Shown here: positions 52,692-61,815 of the stretch, one piece after another
Layout of the letters: the number at the start of each line of letters is the position of its first letter
Position numbering within the stretch: position 1 is the stretch's first letter
Assembly (NCBI GenBank): GCA_017515475.1
Contig: JAFWFS010000007.1
Span: 186,001 to 250,000, forward strand
Source: Erysipelotrichaceae bacterium
Lineage (GTDB): Bacteria; Bacillota_I; Bacilli_A; Erysipelotrichales; Erysipelotrichaceae
DNA length: 64,000 nt
Direction of reading: 5' to 3'
Made by a program: the position numbers and the translations under genes
Notes under the pieces: generated by a model
Database searches by the model: none
Told to the model about the DNA's origin: nothing
Seen by the model: the letters and a program-made list of their open reading frames with translations, nothing else

Positions 52692-53273
52692 TTACAATTC
52701 CTCCGCTATCTTCTTTATTGCTTTCCAGTCTTCTCTGGTCATAATATTGGTCTCATCTTCTTCAACTGTTCCGAAACGGGTTTCATAGGTTCCGTAGGCG
52801 TAATGTCTGAATCCGCATTTTTCCTGTACTCTCTGCGACTGCTGATTGCTTAAAAAATGACCGCAGAGGATCGCATCCAGCTTCACTTCTTCAAACAGAT
52901 AACGGATCGTTTCCTTTACCGCTTCAGGCATCAGCCCTCTGCCCCAGTAATTCTTAGAAAGCACATAGCCGATCTCCCGGCATTTCTTGTCCTTAAGTTC
53001 AGGAAACTTATCCTCATCGTATTCTTCAATTCCTAAAGAACCAACGACCTTTCCCTGATATTCCAGAGCAAAAGTCCTTTTCTTGCCGATAAATGAATCC
53101 AGAATCATCTGTGTATCATCCTTGTTTTGATGAGGCAGCCATCCGGCCATCTGTCCGACACCGTCTACCGAAGCGTATTCAAAAAAGTCATCCAGATCTT
53201 CTTTCCGCCATGGGCGCATGATCAGACGTTCGGTTTTTAATACGGTATTACTGATATCGATTTCGGCATTCAT
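52692..53273 (-). CDS. GNAT acetyltransferase, RimJ/RimL type
   Basis: A 193-residue GNAT protein. LKTERLIMRPWRKEDLDDFF at the N-terminus is the typical RimJ/RimL opening, followed by REIGYVLSKNYWGRGLMPEAV (acetyl-CoA loop) and LSNQQSQRVQEKCGF. May acetylate protein N-termini or a small molecule. One base separates it from the lipoprotein gene downstream. Confidence 0.87.
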   Translation of the reverse strand: MNAEIDISNTVLKTERLIMRPWRKEDLDDFFEYASVDGVGQMAGWLPHQNKDDTQMILDSFIGKKRTFALEYQGKVVGSLGIEEYDEDKFPELKDKKCREIGYVLSKNYWGRGLMPEAVKETIRYLFEEVKLDAILCGHFLSNQQSQRVQEKCGFRHYAYGTYETRFGTVEEDETNIMTREDWKAIKKIAEEL

Positions 53274-53353
53274 GACAGGTACCTTAAAACTACAGAATTC
53301 ATTTTACCACATTATGAACCTCGTTTTTTCTAATGGATCATAAGTCTTTCTAT

Positions 53354-53381
53354 TAAAAATCCTCTTTTCAGAGGATTTTTC
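53354..53381 (-). terminator. Terminator of the AcnX/enoate reductase operon
   Basis: AAAATCCTCT / AGAGGATTTT stem, TTTC loop on plus, and U-run on the minus strand, five bases after the AcnX small-subunit stop. Confidence 0.88.
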
Positions 53382-53386
53382 TTGAA

Positions 53387-53827
53387 TCAAGCTACTTCTA
53401 CGATACCGTTTTCCTTAACCGTTATCATCATGCCGTCCTTGACATAATCCAGAAACTCTTCTCCCAGTTCATCAATGACCGGCATGGAAGCATCCGACCA
53501 GACGCTGGCCAGAACGGCACCTGCACAGGCAAGAGAATCGATGCGGTTGGCAAACAGCATGCATCCGGGATTTCTTTTCATTTCGCATGAACAATACAGA
53601 ACCAGACCTCCGGTCGTAGACCCGATGGTCTGAGGAAGGCATAATGCTTTTCCGGCAATCGGTTTGCCATAGAGATCAGGATTGTTCTGATCGGAAACCT
53701 TTGCGCTCTTATCGCCGAACTGCAGGGCTTTCTGCAGGGATGCAAGCGTATTGAAACCGCCATGGGTAACTACCGCTTCACAGGTACAGACGCCAGGCGT
53801 GACGACTCTTCCTTTAAACTCTTTCAT
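53387..53827 (-). CDS. Aconitase X swivel-domain subunit (DUF126)
   Basis: A 146-residue AcnX small subunit. GRVVTPGVCTCEAVVTHGGF at the N-terminus, LYGKPIAGKALCLPQTIGST and GGLVLYCSC match DUF126, the swivelling domain of heterodimeric aconitase X. AcnX enzymes are Fe-S dehydratases; known bacterial activity is cis-3-hydroxy-L-proline dehydration. Start at MKEFKGRVVT, with AAAGGAGGAAATT upstream. It follows the large subunit by one base. Confidence 0.88.
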   Translation of the reverse strand: MKEFKGRVVTPGVCTCEAVVTHGGFNTLASLQKALQFGDKSAKVSDQNNPDLYGKPIAGKALCLPQTIGSTTGGLVLYCSCEMKRNPGCMLFANRIDSLACAGAVLASVWSDASMPVIDELGEEFLDYVKDGMMITVKENGIVEVA

Positions 53828-53828
53828 C

Positions 53829-55103
53829 TTAATTTCCTCCTTTGCAAAGCTGCAAGACGATTTCATCATCGGTATAGTATCTTGATGACGTATAGGTTCT
53901 CAGTTTATTGCTTGAGGTGATCACCGGCATTTTGCCGCATAACGGATTATTCATATACATCAGCGGACAGATATAAGAAAGAATAATACCGGTCTTTTCC
54001 AGTCTTGGGTAATATTCCGTTTTCTTGAATTCCTTAATCACTGCCGGTGCTGCCGTAAAGACGGTCGGAATCAGGACCTGCGGATTACCGTATTTCTTCA
54101 GGTTTTCTTCAATCGCATCGGTCCAGTCTTTCAGCTGCTGCAAAGACATGTGCGGACAGCCCATGAAACAGAGTCTAGGTTTTGCTTCCTTGTCTTTCCA
54201 GATAACAGGATAAGAATCATATACTCTTTGCAGTTCCGCATCGTCGATCACATACTCTTTGGCATTTTCCTTGATCAGCGATTTTCCCTGTTCTTTCGCT
54301 TCCGGAGTCAGCCTGTCGATGTGATAAAGACCTACCGCTCCATTGGAAGCCGTGGCAGCACCGAAATCCTTCAGATAAGTACAGGCCTTCTCATCCAGCT
54401 CTGTACCCAGCCATTTGTCTAGCCCGATCACATATGGGACATCCTCCATGACCTTCATGCCGATGGCGCTACCCAAGAGCTGCGCTTCCGGTTTCTTTGT
54501 CGTTTCTATTTTTATGATCCAATCGGCCTTCCTTCCCTCGTCCGTTAGAAGACCGAAATAAGGCACACAGCCGACAATCGAACCCATGATGTCGATAATT
54601 CCCGAATTGCGGTTGCACCTGGCTCCCAGGACGGAATTGGCGTAGACGACGGCCGACGACTCCGACCAGGAGAGGACATCGCCTTTCTTAGGTGTATTTC
54701 CCACTTCAGACATGTAGCAGGTGCAGGTAAACGCATCGTCTTCCAGAAGGCCTAGCTTCTTCAGCTGTTTCTCATAGAAATCCTGCTTGCTGTACATAAA
54801 ATGTTTGAATACGATATTCTGCAGAAATGTCGTAGGGACATTTGGATCGAGAGGTCTCGGGTCTACGGTAAACTTCTGCCCGGATACGACTCCTTCCTGT
54901 AGAAGCGTATCCATCAGTCTGTAGACCGGATCCATGACACCCAGGCCAAAGGATGTGACCAGATGATTGTAGTCGGAAGTTACTTCGGCCATCTTAGTGG
55001 CATCGAAGGCTTCTCCGTACATCACCAGAGTCTTCATGACTTTGGCTAGGATTTCTCCCTGTTTTCCGTCAAGAATATCCTGCTGTTTCTTTGTCAGTTT
55101 CAT
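53829..55103 (-). CDS. Aconitase X catalytic subunit (DUF521)
   Basis: A 424-residue AcnX large subunit (MKLTKKQQDILDGKQGEI opening is typical). Candidate Fe-S ligands are Cys163 in SVLGARCNRNSG, Cys316 in FMGCPHMS and Cys379 in LSYICPLM. Acts with the DUF126 subunit to remove water from a hydroxy acid or hydroxyproline. The ending TYTSSRYYTDDEIVLQLCKG departs from the usual CxxxAxxG tail. Co-transcribed with an enoate-reductase-like flavoenzyme, which points to a dehydrate-then-reduce pathway. Substrate unknown. Confidence 0.88.
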   Translation of the reverse strand: MKLTKKQQDILDGKQGEILAKVMKTLVMYGEAFDATKMAEVTSDYNHLVTSFGLGVMDPVYRLMDTLLQEGVVSGQKFTVDPRPLDPNVPTTFLQNIVFKHFMYSKQDFYEKQLKKLGLLEDDAFTCTCYMSEVGNTPKKGDVLSWSESSAVVYANSVLGARCNRNSGIIDIMGSIVGCVPYFGLLTDEGRKADWIIKIETTKKPEAQLLGSAIGMKVMEDVPYVIGLDKWLGTELDEKACTYLKDFGAATASNGAVGLYHIDRLTPEAKEQGKSLIKENAKEYVIDDAELQRVYDSYPVIWKDKEAKPRLCFMGCPHMSLQQLKDWTDAIEENLKKYGNPQVLIPTVFTAAPAVIKEFKKTEYYPRLEKTGIILSYICPLMYMNNPLCGKMPVITSSNKLRTYTSSRYYTDDEIVLQLCKGGN

Positions 55104-55114
55104 AAGTAACGCTC

Positions 55115-57172
55115 CTATATTTTCATCGCAACTTCATATGCGCGCCAGATGACGGTTCTAAGATTGCCTACATCTTTGCAGTCTCCGACCAGTTTGACTT
55201 TTCCGGATTCTTTCACCAATGGCGCAGGCACATAGCCGACGGAAGAAATGACCGTATCGCAAGGTATCGTCATATCTTTGCCGTCTCTTGTGCAGATAAT
55301 CTCCCTGTCTCTAACTTCTTTCAGTGAAGTTTCCAGATAAACAGGGATGCGGTGCAGTTCAAACCATTCTCTCAGATAGGAAGAATTGGCCAGACAGACA
55401 CCGCTCTGGGCAATCAGATCGTCCTTCATCTCGACGATCGAAACGTCTTTTCCTTCCAGTGCCAGTTCATAGGCGATCTCGCAGCCTGTAAGACCGCCTC
55501 CCACCACAACTACCCGCTTTCCTGTTTCCTTGTTTTTCAGATATTCACAGGCTTCAACTGTTTTTTTGAAACCGGGTACATTCAGTTTTCTCGCAACCGC
55601 ACCGGTCGCAACGACGATATCCTTTCCGTTGAATCTTTCCAGATCCGTTATTCTTTCATTTAGATGGATCTCGATATCGAGGTCTTTCATCTTTTTTCTG
55701 TACCATTTCAGCAGATCCCTAAGCTTGCCCTTGTAAGATTCGCTGCTGGCAGGAATGAACGTACCTCCCAGCTGATCGGACGCTTCATAGATGATCGGAT
55801 TGTGTCCTCTGAGTTTCAGCACTCTTGCCGTTTCCATACCGCCGATACCGCCGCCGACGATGATAACATCTTTAGGCTGATCCGTTTTCCTGATGTAGTG
55901 CTTATCTGTCTGCATCGTTTCCGCATTGACGGCACATCTGGCAAGATGCAGAGAATCGTAGAGTTCCTGATCGTTTGGAACACCCTTGTAGTGGCACATG
56001 TTGAAACAGCCGTTGTGGCAAAGAATGCAAGGCCGTATGTCATCCATCTCATCGTTCATCAGCTTACTGATCCATTCACTGTCCGCAAGGAACTGTCGGG
56101 CAAAACCGGCACCGTCGATCTTTCCTTCCCTGATCGATTCTGCCGCCGTTTCAGGATCCAGCCTTCCTGCTGCTACCACCGGAATGCTGCAGAACTTCCT
56201 GATATGCTCTACGTCTTTCAGATTACAGTTTTCCGGCATGTAGATAGGCGGGTGTGCCCAATACCAGGCATCATATGTACCATTGTCGCAGTTCAGCATG
56301 TCATACCCTGCTTCTTCAAGGAATTTCACCGCTTCTTCGGACTCTTTCATATCTCTTCCCACTTCCGTATATTCTTCTCCAGGCAGGGCTCCTTTACGGA
56401 AATCCTTTGTCTTGGATACAACGGAATATCTTAACGATACCGGGAAGTCATTTCCACATTCTTTTTTGATCGCCTTAACGATCTCGGCCGCAAAACGGTA
56501 GCGGTTCTGTAAAGATCCGCCGTATTCATCCTGCCGTTTATTGACATATTTCAATGTAAACTGATCCAGCAGATATCCTTCATGCACTGCATGGATCTCT
56601 ACCCCATCAACGCCCGCATACTGCAGCTTTTTTGCCGTTTTCGCAAAAGCATCGATAAACTCCTGTATCTCGGCTTTGCTCATTTCTCTCGACGGTACCT
56701 TATCCGACCATCTGTTCGGACTTTCCGATGCACTGGCGGTGATCTTGTCCAGATCCATAAACGGTTTGGAAACTGCCCTTAGCAGCTTATTCGTATACAG
56801 CGTTTCCATCATTTTGGAAATGGTAAATGAACGTCCGAAACCGGCTGTCAGTTGAATAAACAGTTTCGCTCCGGTCTTATGGAATTCCGGCATCCATTTT
56901 TTCAGATCTTCATACATCTTATCGTTCTTGTACAGCCACTGACCGAACATCGGATTATAGACAGGCTGACATCCCGGAAGCAGCAGACCGCAGTTGTTTT
57001 TAGCTACCTGCAGGATAAACTCCGCACCTGCCTTGTCAAAATGATTGTTTTCCATCCAGCCCAGAAGATTCGTCCCTCCCATTGAAGTCAGAACGAAGCG
57101 GTTCTTGATTTCAACATTTCCGATCTTCCAGGGTGTAAACAAAGGCTCATAGATTGTTTTCATTTTACCCAT
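55115..57172 (-). CDS. NADH:flavin oxidoreductase/enoate reductase family (BaiCD/FadH-like)
   Basis: A 685-residue flavo-iron-sulfur enzyme. Residues 1-365 are an Old Yellow Enzyme TIM barrel (PLFTPWKIGNVEIKNRFVL, then GVDGVEIHAVHEGYLLDQF). A 4Fe-4S site follows in CILCHNGCFNMC, with a further Cys downstream (LHLARCAVN). Two Rossmann parts bind FAD (VIIVGGGIGGMETARVL) and NAD(P)H (VVVVGGGLTGCEIAYEL). It reduces an activated C=C bond. Start supported by AAGGAG eight bases upstream. First gene of the AcnX operon. The variant HAVHEGYLLDQF keeps the His but replaces the usual Ala-His-Gly-Tyr pattern slightly. Confidence 0.9.
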   Translation of the reverse strand: MGKMKTIYEPLFTPWKIGNVEIKNRFVLTSMGGTNLLGWMENNHFDKAGAEFILQVAKNNCGLLLPGCQPVYNPMFGQWLYKNDKMYEDLKKWMPEFHKTGAKLFIQLTAGFGRSFTISKMMETLYTNKLLRAVSKPFMDLDKITASASESPNRWSDKVPSREMSKAEIQEFIDAFAKTAKKLQYAGVDGVEIHAVHEGYLLDQFTLKYVNKRQDEYGGSLQNRYRFAAEIVKAIKKECGNDFPVSLRYSVVSKTKDFRKGALPGEEYTEVGRDMKESEEAVKFLEEAGYDMLNCDNGTYDAWYWAHPPIYMPENCNLKDVEHIRKFCSIPVVAAGRLDPETAAESIREGKIDGAGFARQFLADSEWISKLMNDEMDDIRPCILCHNGCFNMCHYKGVPNDQELYDSLHLARCAVNAETMQTDKHYIRKTDQPKDVIIVGGGIGGMETARVLKLRGHNPIIYEASDQLGGTFIPASSESYKGKLRDLLKWYRKKMKDLDIEIHLNERITDLERFNGKDIVVATGAVARKLNVPGFKKTVEACEYLKNKETGKRVVVVGGGLTGCEIAYELALEGKDVSIVEMKDDLIAQSGVCLANSSYLREWFELHRIPVYLETSLKEVRDREIICTRDGKDMTIPCDTVISSVGYVPAPLVKESGKVKLVGDCKDVGNLRTVIWRAYEVAMKI

Positions 57173-57221
57173 CGTAAAACTCCTTATATTGTGAATATTT
57201 TAACATATTTGTTAATCCGGG

Positions 57222-57248
57222 AAAATAAAAATGCCTTTCGGCATTCTT
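57222..57248 (-). terminator. Terminator of the ATP-grasp/GyrI-like transcript
   Basis: AATGCC / GGCATT stem with GAAA tetraloop followed by TTTATTTT on the minus strand, just after the GyrI-like stop. Confidence 0.85.
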
Positions 57249-57253
57249 TCGGT

Positions 57254-57886
57254 CTATTTCTTTTTGATCGGATGACGGATGACTGTCCTCAGTTTTACAG
57301 GATCGGTTTTTCTGGCATCAGATAGATAGATCTCATGGTGCATACGCCGATCGGTAATATCAAGAACACATCCCTGTTCTTCCATAAACCGATGCATCTT
57401 TTCTACCGTAGCCGGTTCATTGTCATACGGTCCCATGTGCATGCACTGGACACAGATACCTTCGTCATACGTGAAGAATTCCACCTTGGAAAAATCTGTT
57501 TTCTTTTTTCTGGTTGCTTCATTTGCTGCCCAATCGAAGTCTTCTTTTTTGACGAAGTCAGGCAAGCGGATAACGGAATACCACCGGAACTCATCTTTAT
57601 GAGCGTAATCGACCCCCTGAACGCCTTCCTGCCACCAGAAACCTTCCAGAGGAGGTACGACATAATCGAAATAGCCGTCGATCTGATGATCTCCTTTTTT
57701 GCTCATCTTGATGGTAAAGGCAATCCCGTAAAGCAGGCCTATCGACTGCTTATATTCGCCGTCTTCCGCATTCGGATCGCCGCTTCCGCGCACTGCTATG
57801 TAGTTCATCTTCGGTACATCGACAATACCGGGCTGATCTTTCGGCAGATAGAATTCACTGTATTCTTTCTTAAAGTCGAACGCCAT
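57254..57886 (-). CDS. GyrI-like small-molecule-binding protein
   Basis: A 210-residue GyrI-like protein. VPKMNYIAVRGSGDPN (conserved PxxxxxxxxGxG.P) and IDGYFDYVVPPLEGFWW, then ICVQCMHMGPYDNEPATV and HHEIYLSDARKTDP, match the stand-alone SbmC/GyrI branch of Firmicutes, which binds or hydrolyses lipophilic compounds. It follows the ATP-grasp gene by three bases. Ligand unknown. Confidence 0.85.
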   Translation of the reverse strand: MAFDFKKEYSEFYLPKDQPGIVDVPKMNYIAVRGSGDPNAEDGEYKQSIGLLYGIAFTIKMSKKGDHQIDGYFDYVVPPLEGFWWQEGVQGVDYAHKDEFRWYSVIRLPDFVKKEDFDWAANEATRKKKTDFSKVEFFTYDEGICVQCMHMGPYDNEPATVEKMHRFMEEQGCVLDITDRRMHHEIYLSDARKTDPVKLRTVIRHPIKKK

Positions 57887-57889
57887 ACA

Positions 57890-58900
57890 TTACTCCCTAT
57901 CCTCATGCAGGATCTTTTCGAATTCCGGTTTCAGGCCTCTGTCTTTTCCTGTTACGAAGTAGTTCTGAGGCATGTCGTAGCCTGGAAGCGGATTGCCTTC
58001 TACGATCAGCGGTCCTTTTTCCGTAATCGCAATATCCCAGCCGACATAACGGATGTGCTTTTCAATCAGAGCGGCTTTCTTGCACAGTTCCAGTGCTTCC
58101 TTGAAATACGGTACCTTGAAGCCGATCAGTTTCATCCCGCTCAAAGGATGCTTTGTATAAGTGGAAATCGTCTTGTCCGACCAGCACGGATGGATGATCT
58201 CACCTTCATCCGATAACACGGTATAGATCCCACCTGCTCCGACGTTGTCTACAGGAAGCTCGCTGGTTCCGATCCGCTGAATGACATACATGATATGCGG
58301 AACATTTTTTTTATCCAGCAAAGTGGTAACTCTGACGGTATTGATTGAATAAGGATTCAGCAGATTCATCTCTTCGTTCTGAATAATGGAATCTTCCACA
58401 AACAGTTTGTTTTCTTTCAGATATGCATAAATCTCCTGAAGATCAGAATCCTCGTTTATTTCGATGTTCCTGTATATTCCCTTTCCGGAGCAGGAATCCG
58501 CAGGCTTGGCAAAGAAACGGTCCTTTCCCTTGCAGAACTTCTCGAAATCCTCATAGGAAGAACCGGTTATATCCAGGAAATCCCTTCCCAGCAGGTCCGC
58601 AAAGATCTGATTGAACTTCAGTTTATCGTTAAACAGTTCCCTGTATTCCGGATCATTCAGCGTTTTGAACAAAGACTGGGAATAATCGAAGTTTACATAA
58701 GTATCACGGTCTTTTTGCGGTTTACCGACAAAATGGAACAGATTGTATTCCATGTAGCCTACATGATCCTTCAGGATGCATCTTGCCATGTCGATCAGAA
58801 TCACAAAAACAGGTTTGCCGGAATATCTGTGTACTTCTTTTGCGTTGTTCAGCATTCTTTCGATGCTGGATAATTCAAATCTTTCGAATATGGATGCCAT
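57890..58900 (-). CDS. ATP-grasp protein of the sugar-transfer-associated family
   Basis: A 336-residue protein of the ATPgrasp_ST family (alpha-L-glutamate-ligase related). Visible features: FFAKPADSCSGKGIYRNI (ATP-binding strand and glycine loop), INTVRVTTLLDKKN, and metal/phosphate residues in HIRYVGWDIAITEKGPLIVEGNP. It would ligate a carboxylate to an amine using ATP; natural substrates of this family are unknown. Start at MASIFERFEL. TATAAT lies seven bases before it and no ribosome binding site is seen, so the mRNA may be leaderless. Confidence 0.78.
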   Translation of the reverse strand: MASIFERFELSSIERMLNNAKEVHRYSGKPVFVILIDMARCILKDHVGYMEYNLFHFVGKPQKDRDTYVNFDYSQSLFKTLNDPEYRELFNDKLKFNQIFADLLGRDFLDITGSSYEDFEKFCKGKDRFFAKPADSCSGKGIYRNIEINEDSDLQEIYAYLKENKLFVEDSIIQNEEMNLLNPYSINTVRVTTLLDKKNVPHIMYVIQRIGTSELPVDNVGAGGIYTVLSDEGEIIHPCWSDKTISTYTKHPLSGMKLIGFKVPYFKEALELCKKAALIEKHIRYVGWDIAITEKGPLIVEGNPLPGYDMPQNYFVTGKDRGLKPEFEKILHEDRE

Positions 58901-58971
58901 ACCAATATTATACAAAAAAGCGCCAGTTAGTGCTTCTCTTAGTTTATAATATGGTTAAGAGAGGAAATGCC

Positions 58972-59535
58972 ATGATCAATAAATATACCCTTAGCAGAGC
59001 ACAGAATATCCGTTATATCAGAGATCATCTGGATGCTTTCGTCAAGAACAGTCTTGCACTGTCGAGATACAGCGATGAAGATCCGTTAAGAGAGACGGCA
59101 AGGAAGAATTTTGAAGAAGCTTACGAGTATATCATGGAACGCCAGGATGTGGAGAACGATTACAGATGTCTTCTGACCCTGCACGAAACGCTGATGAAAG
59201 ATCTGGACAGCGGCATCAAGTCGGAACTTACGGAGCAGCAGATCGATGAACTGAATGAGATGATCAATCAGCCGGCCAAGGCCAACACCGAAATTGCGAT
59301 CGATGTAATGCTATATATTCTGGATAAAAGACTCTTCTCGGATGGCGATGTCAGAGCCGCTCTCATGTTCGCCAACAAGATCATGATCGATTCCGGGTGC
59401 GGCATTATTACCGTTACGGAAAATAACAAGGATGTTTTCAGAGAGAAACTCAAGGAATACAAAAACAATAAGGATTACGACATCAAGGACTGGATCTACA
59501 AATACTGTATCAAAGGTCCTAAACTCGATCACTAA
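58972..59535 (+). CDS. Fic-like protein with degenerate active site
   Basis: A 187-residue helical protein. The order LLTLHETLMKDL (about 67-78), then KRLFSDGDVRAALMFANKIM (119-138) and an EKLKEYKN helix matches the Fic/DOC core, where the active site is HPFxxGNxR followed by an (A/L)xxFAN helix. Here the catalytic His position is Lys/Arg, Pro is Leu and Asn is Asp, so AMP transfer is unlikely. Start MINKYTLSRAQ is preceded by AGAGGAAAT. Monocistronic, divergent from the ATP-grasp gene. Fold assignment is by eye. Confidence 0.62.
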   Translation: MINKYTLSRAQNIRYIRDHLDAFVKNSLALSRYSDEDPLRETARKNFEEAYEYIMERQDVENDYRCLLTLHETLMKDLDSGIKSELTEQQIDELNEMINQPAKANTEIAIDVMLYILDKRLFSDGDVRAALMFANKIMIDSGCGIITVTENNKDVFREKLKEYKNNKDYDIKDWIYKYCIKGPKLDH

Positions 59536-59558
59536 GCCTCTGTTAAAGAGGTTTTTAT
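59534..59558 (+). terminator. Terminator of the Fic-like gene
   Basis: AGCCTCT / AGAGGTT stem (one G-U) with GTTAA loop and TTTTT, overlapping the stop codon. Confidence 0.75.
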
Positions 59559-59560
59559 AT

Positions 59561-59566
59561 TATAAT
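59561..59566 (+). promoter_or_regulatory. -10 element of the folT-fhs-fchA-folD operon
   Basis: TATAAT eight bases before the folT ATG at 59574, with no clear -35. A start at or next to the ATG would give a leaderless message, consistent with the absence of any ribosome binding site. Confidence 0.4.
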
Positions 59567-59573
59567 TGATAAT

Positions 59574-60101
59574 ATGAATACCAGGAGATTAACCACAATT
59601 TCCATGCTGATGGCGCTCTATGTCGTCCTGAGCATCATGACACCGGTCAAAGTCGCCAACTTCAAGTTTACTTTTGAAGCTTTTCCGATTCTTGTTGCCG
59701 GGCTTCTGTTTGGACCATTGGATGGTCTTTATGTCGGAGGTATCGGTTCATTCATCTACCAGCTTTTGTTTTCGGGATACGGAATCACCGCCACGACTCC
59801 TTTATGGATACTGCCGCATGCCTTAAGCGGGCTGCTTGTGGGTTTATATGCAAAAAGGAAAGGCTTTTCATTCAGTTTCACCGAAACAGCGTTCATTACA
59901 TCATTCAGTGCCCTGCTGGTAACGGCATTAAACATCCTGGCACTCTATGTCGACTCGAAGCTGTTCGGCTACTACTCATACGCTCTGGTATTCGGAAATG
60001 TGATTCTTAAGATCGCTGTCGGCATCATCCTGTCGTTTGTCTACAGTCTTGCTCTTCCTAAACTGCTGACATTCCTGAAGAAACAACTCAACCGGGAATA
60101 G
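59574..60101 (+). CDS. folT: ECF transporter substrate-binding (S) component, folate type
   Basis: A 175-residue membrane protein with about five to six helices. MNTRRLTTISMLMALYVVLS carries the ECF S-component N-terminal helix with the A-rich contact motif; FTFEAFPILVAGLLFGPLDG and LWILPHALSGLLVGLY match the FolT subgroup. It captures folates and relies on a shared EcfA-A'-T module, not present here. It heads a one-carbon operon (fhs, fchA, folD), which supports folate as substrate. Confidence 0.85.
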   Translation: MNTRRLTTISMLMALYVVLSIMTPVKVANFKFTFEAFPILVAGLLFGPLDGLYVGGIGSFIYQLLFSGYGITATTPLWILPHALSGLLVGLYAKRKGFSFSFTETAFITSFSALLVTALNILALYVDSKLFGYYSYALVFGNVILKIAVGIILSFVYSLALPKLLTFLKKQLNRE

Positions 60102-60142
60102 ACCGGTCTTCATACATCATTTAAGAAAGTGAGGAAACCGCT

Positions 60143-61813
60143 GTGCTTACTGATATTCAGATCGCTCAGTCCTGCAGAAAAGAAAAGATTACCGCAATCG
60201 GTGAAAAACTCGGAATTCCGGAAGAATATCTGGAACTGTACGGAAACTACAAGGCCAAAGTTGATTACAGGCTTTTGAAAGATTTAAAGGATAAGCCGGA
60301 TGGCAAGCTGATCCTGGTCACGGCTATCACTCCTACCCCTGCCGGTGAAGGCAAGACAACTACTACAGTCGGACTGGCTGACGGTTTAAGAAAGATCGGT
60401 AAGAAATCGGTAGTTGCCTTAAGGGAACCCTCTCTAGGTCCCGTTTTCGGCATCAAAGGCGGAGCGGCCGGAGGCGGTTATGCGCAAGTTGTGCCAATGG
60501 AAGACATCAATCTGCATTTTACCGGTGATTTCCATGCGATCGGTGCTGCAAACAACCTGCTGGCGGCCATGCTGGACAATCACATCCAGCAGGGAAATAC
60601 CCTGAATATCGATCCTAGAAGGATCACCTGGCGAAGAGCTGTTGACATGAATGACAGACAGCTTAGAAATATCATTGACGGTCTTGGAAACAGGACGGAC
60701 GGTACACCGAGACAGGATGGCTTTGACATTACCGTGGCATCTGAAGTCATGGCAGTGCTTTGTCTGGCATCCGATATTGCCGATCTGAAAGAAAGGCTGT
60801 CGAAAATCGTCGTCGGATATACCTATGACAATGAACCTGTAACGGCCGGCCAGCTGAAAGCCCAGGGTGCCATGGCGGCCTTACTGAAGGATGCCCTGAA
60901 ACCGAATCTCGTTCAGACTCTGGAAGGAACGCCTGCCTTCATCCATGGCGGACCGTTCGCCAACATCGCACATGGATGCAACTCCGTTACCGCTACGAGG
61001 CTCGCGCTCAAACTGGGCGATTATGCCGTTACGGAGGCAGGATTCGGTGCTGATCTCGGTGCGGAAAAGTTCCTGGATATCAAATGCCGTATGGCAGGAT
61101 TAAAACCTGATGCAGTCGTCATAGTCGCTACCGTCAGAGCACTGAAACATCATGGCGGTGTCGCAAAGGATCAACTGAATCAAGAGAATCCGGAAGCATT
61201 GGAGAAAGGTCTTCCGAATCTGCTTCAGCATGTCGACAACATCAAAAACGTCTTTAAGCTCCCATGTGTCGTAGCGATAAACCGTTTCCCTACCGACTCC
61301 GAAACGGAACTGAAGCTGATCGAAGATAAATGCAGGGAACTTGGTGTAAATGTTGCACTGAGCGAAGTATGGGCAAAAGGCGGCGAAGGCGGTATAGCCC
61401 TGGCGGAAGAAGTCGTCAGACTCTGTGATCAGCCTAATGATTTCACTTATGCCTATGATCTGGATCTTTCGATCAAGGAAAAACTGGAAACCATCGCCAG
61501 AAAGATCTACCACGCCGATGGCATCCATCTTCCTGGTAATGTTCCAAAGCAGATCAAGCAGCTCGAAGATCTGGGATTCGGCAAGCTTCCGATCTGCATG
61601 GCAAAGACACAGTATTCTTTCTCTGACGATCAGACAAAGCTGGGAGCTCCAAGAGATTTTAATATCGTCATCAGAAATATCAAAGTCTCGGCGGGAGCCG
61701 GTTTCATTGTGGCTCTTACCGGTGAAATCATGACTATGCCGGGTCTGCCTAAAGTCCCTGCCGCAGAAAAGATCGACGTCGATGAAAACGGCGTAATTAC
61801 AGGACTGTTCTGA
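60143..61813 (+). CDS. fhs: Formate-tetrahydrofolate ligase
   Basis: A 556-residue enzyme joining formate to tetrahydrofolate with ATP. P-loop [16 protein letters not shown] (about 63-78), then [17 protein letters not shown] and [17 protein letters not shown], and a conserved [12 protein letters not shown]. Start is GTG with GAGGA eight bases upstream. It feeds 10-formyl-THF to fchA and folD just downstream for purine synthesis, or runs in reverse to yield ATP. Confidence 0.96.
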   Translation: MLTDIQIAQSCRKEKITAIGEKLGIPEEYLELYGNYKAKVDYRLLKDLKDKPDGKLILVTAITPTPAGEGKTTTTVGLADGLRKIGKKSVVALREPSLGPVFGIKGGAAGGGYAQVVPMEDINLHFTGDFHAIGAANNLLAAMLDNHIQQGNTLNIDPRRITWRRAVDMNDRQLRNIIDGLGNRTDGTPRQDGFDITVASEVMAVLCLASDIADLKERLSKIVVGYTYDNEPVTAGQLKAQGAMAALLKDALKPNLVQTLEGTPAFIHGGPFANIAHGCNSVTATRLALKLGDYAVTEAGFGADLGAEKFLDIKCRMAGLKPDAVVIVATVRALKHHGGVAKDQLNQENPEALEKGLPNLLQHVDNIKNVFKLPCVVAINRFPTDSETELKLIEDKCRELGVNVALSEVWAKGGEGGIALAEEVVRLCDQPNDFTYAYDLDLSIKEKLETIARKIYHADGIHLPGNVPKQIKQLEDLGFGKLPICMAKTQYSFSDDQTKLGAPRDFNIVIRNIKVSAGAGFIVALTGEIMTMPGLPKVPAAEKIDVDENGVITGLF

Positions 61814-61815
61814 TC

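Noticed and set aside
58783-58971. 63-residue N-terminal extension of the Fic-like protein
   Set aside because: It lies antisense to the ATP-grasp gene and lacks a ribosome binding site; the ATG at 58972 has AGAGGA and follows a TATAAT.
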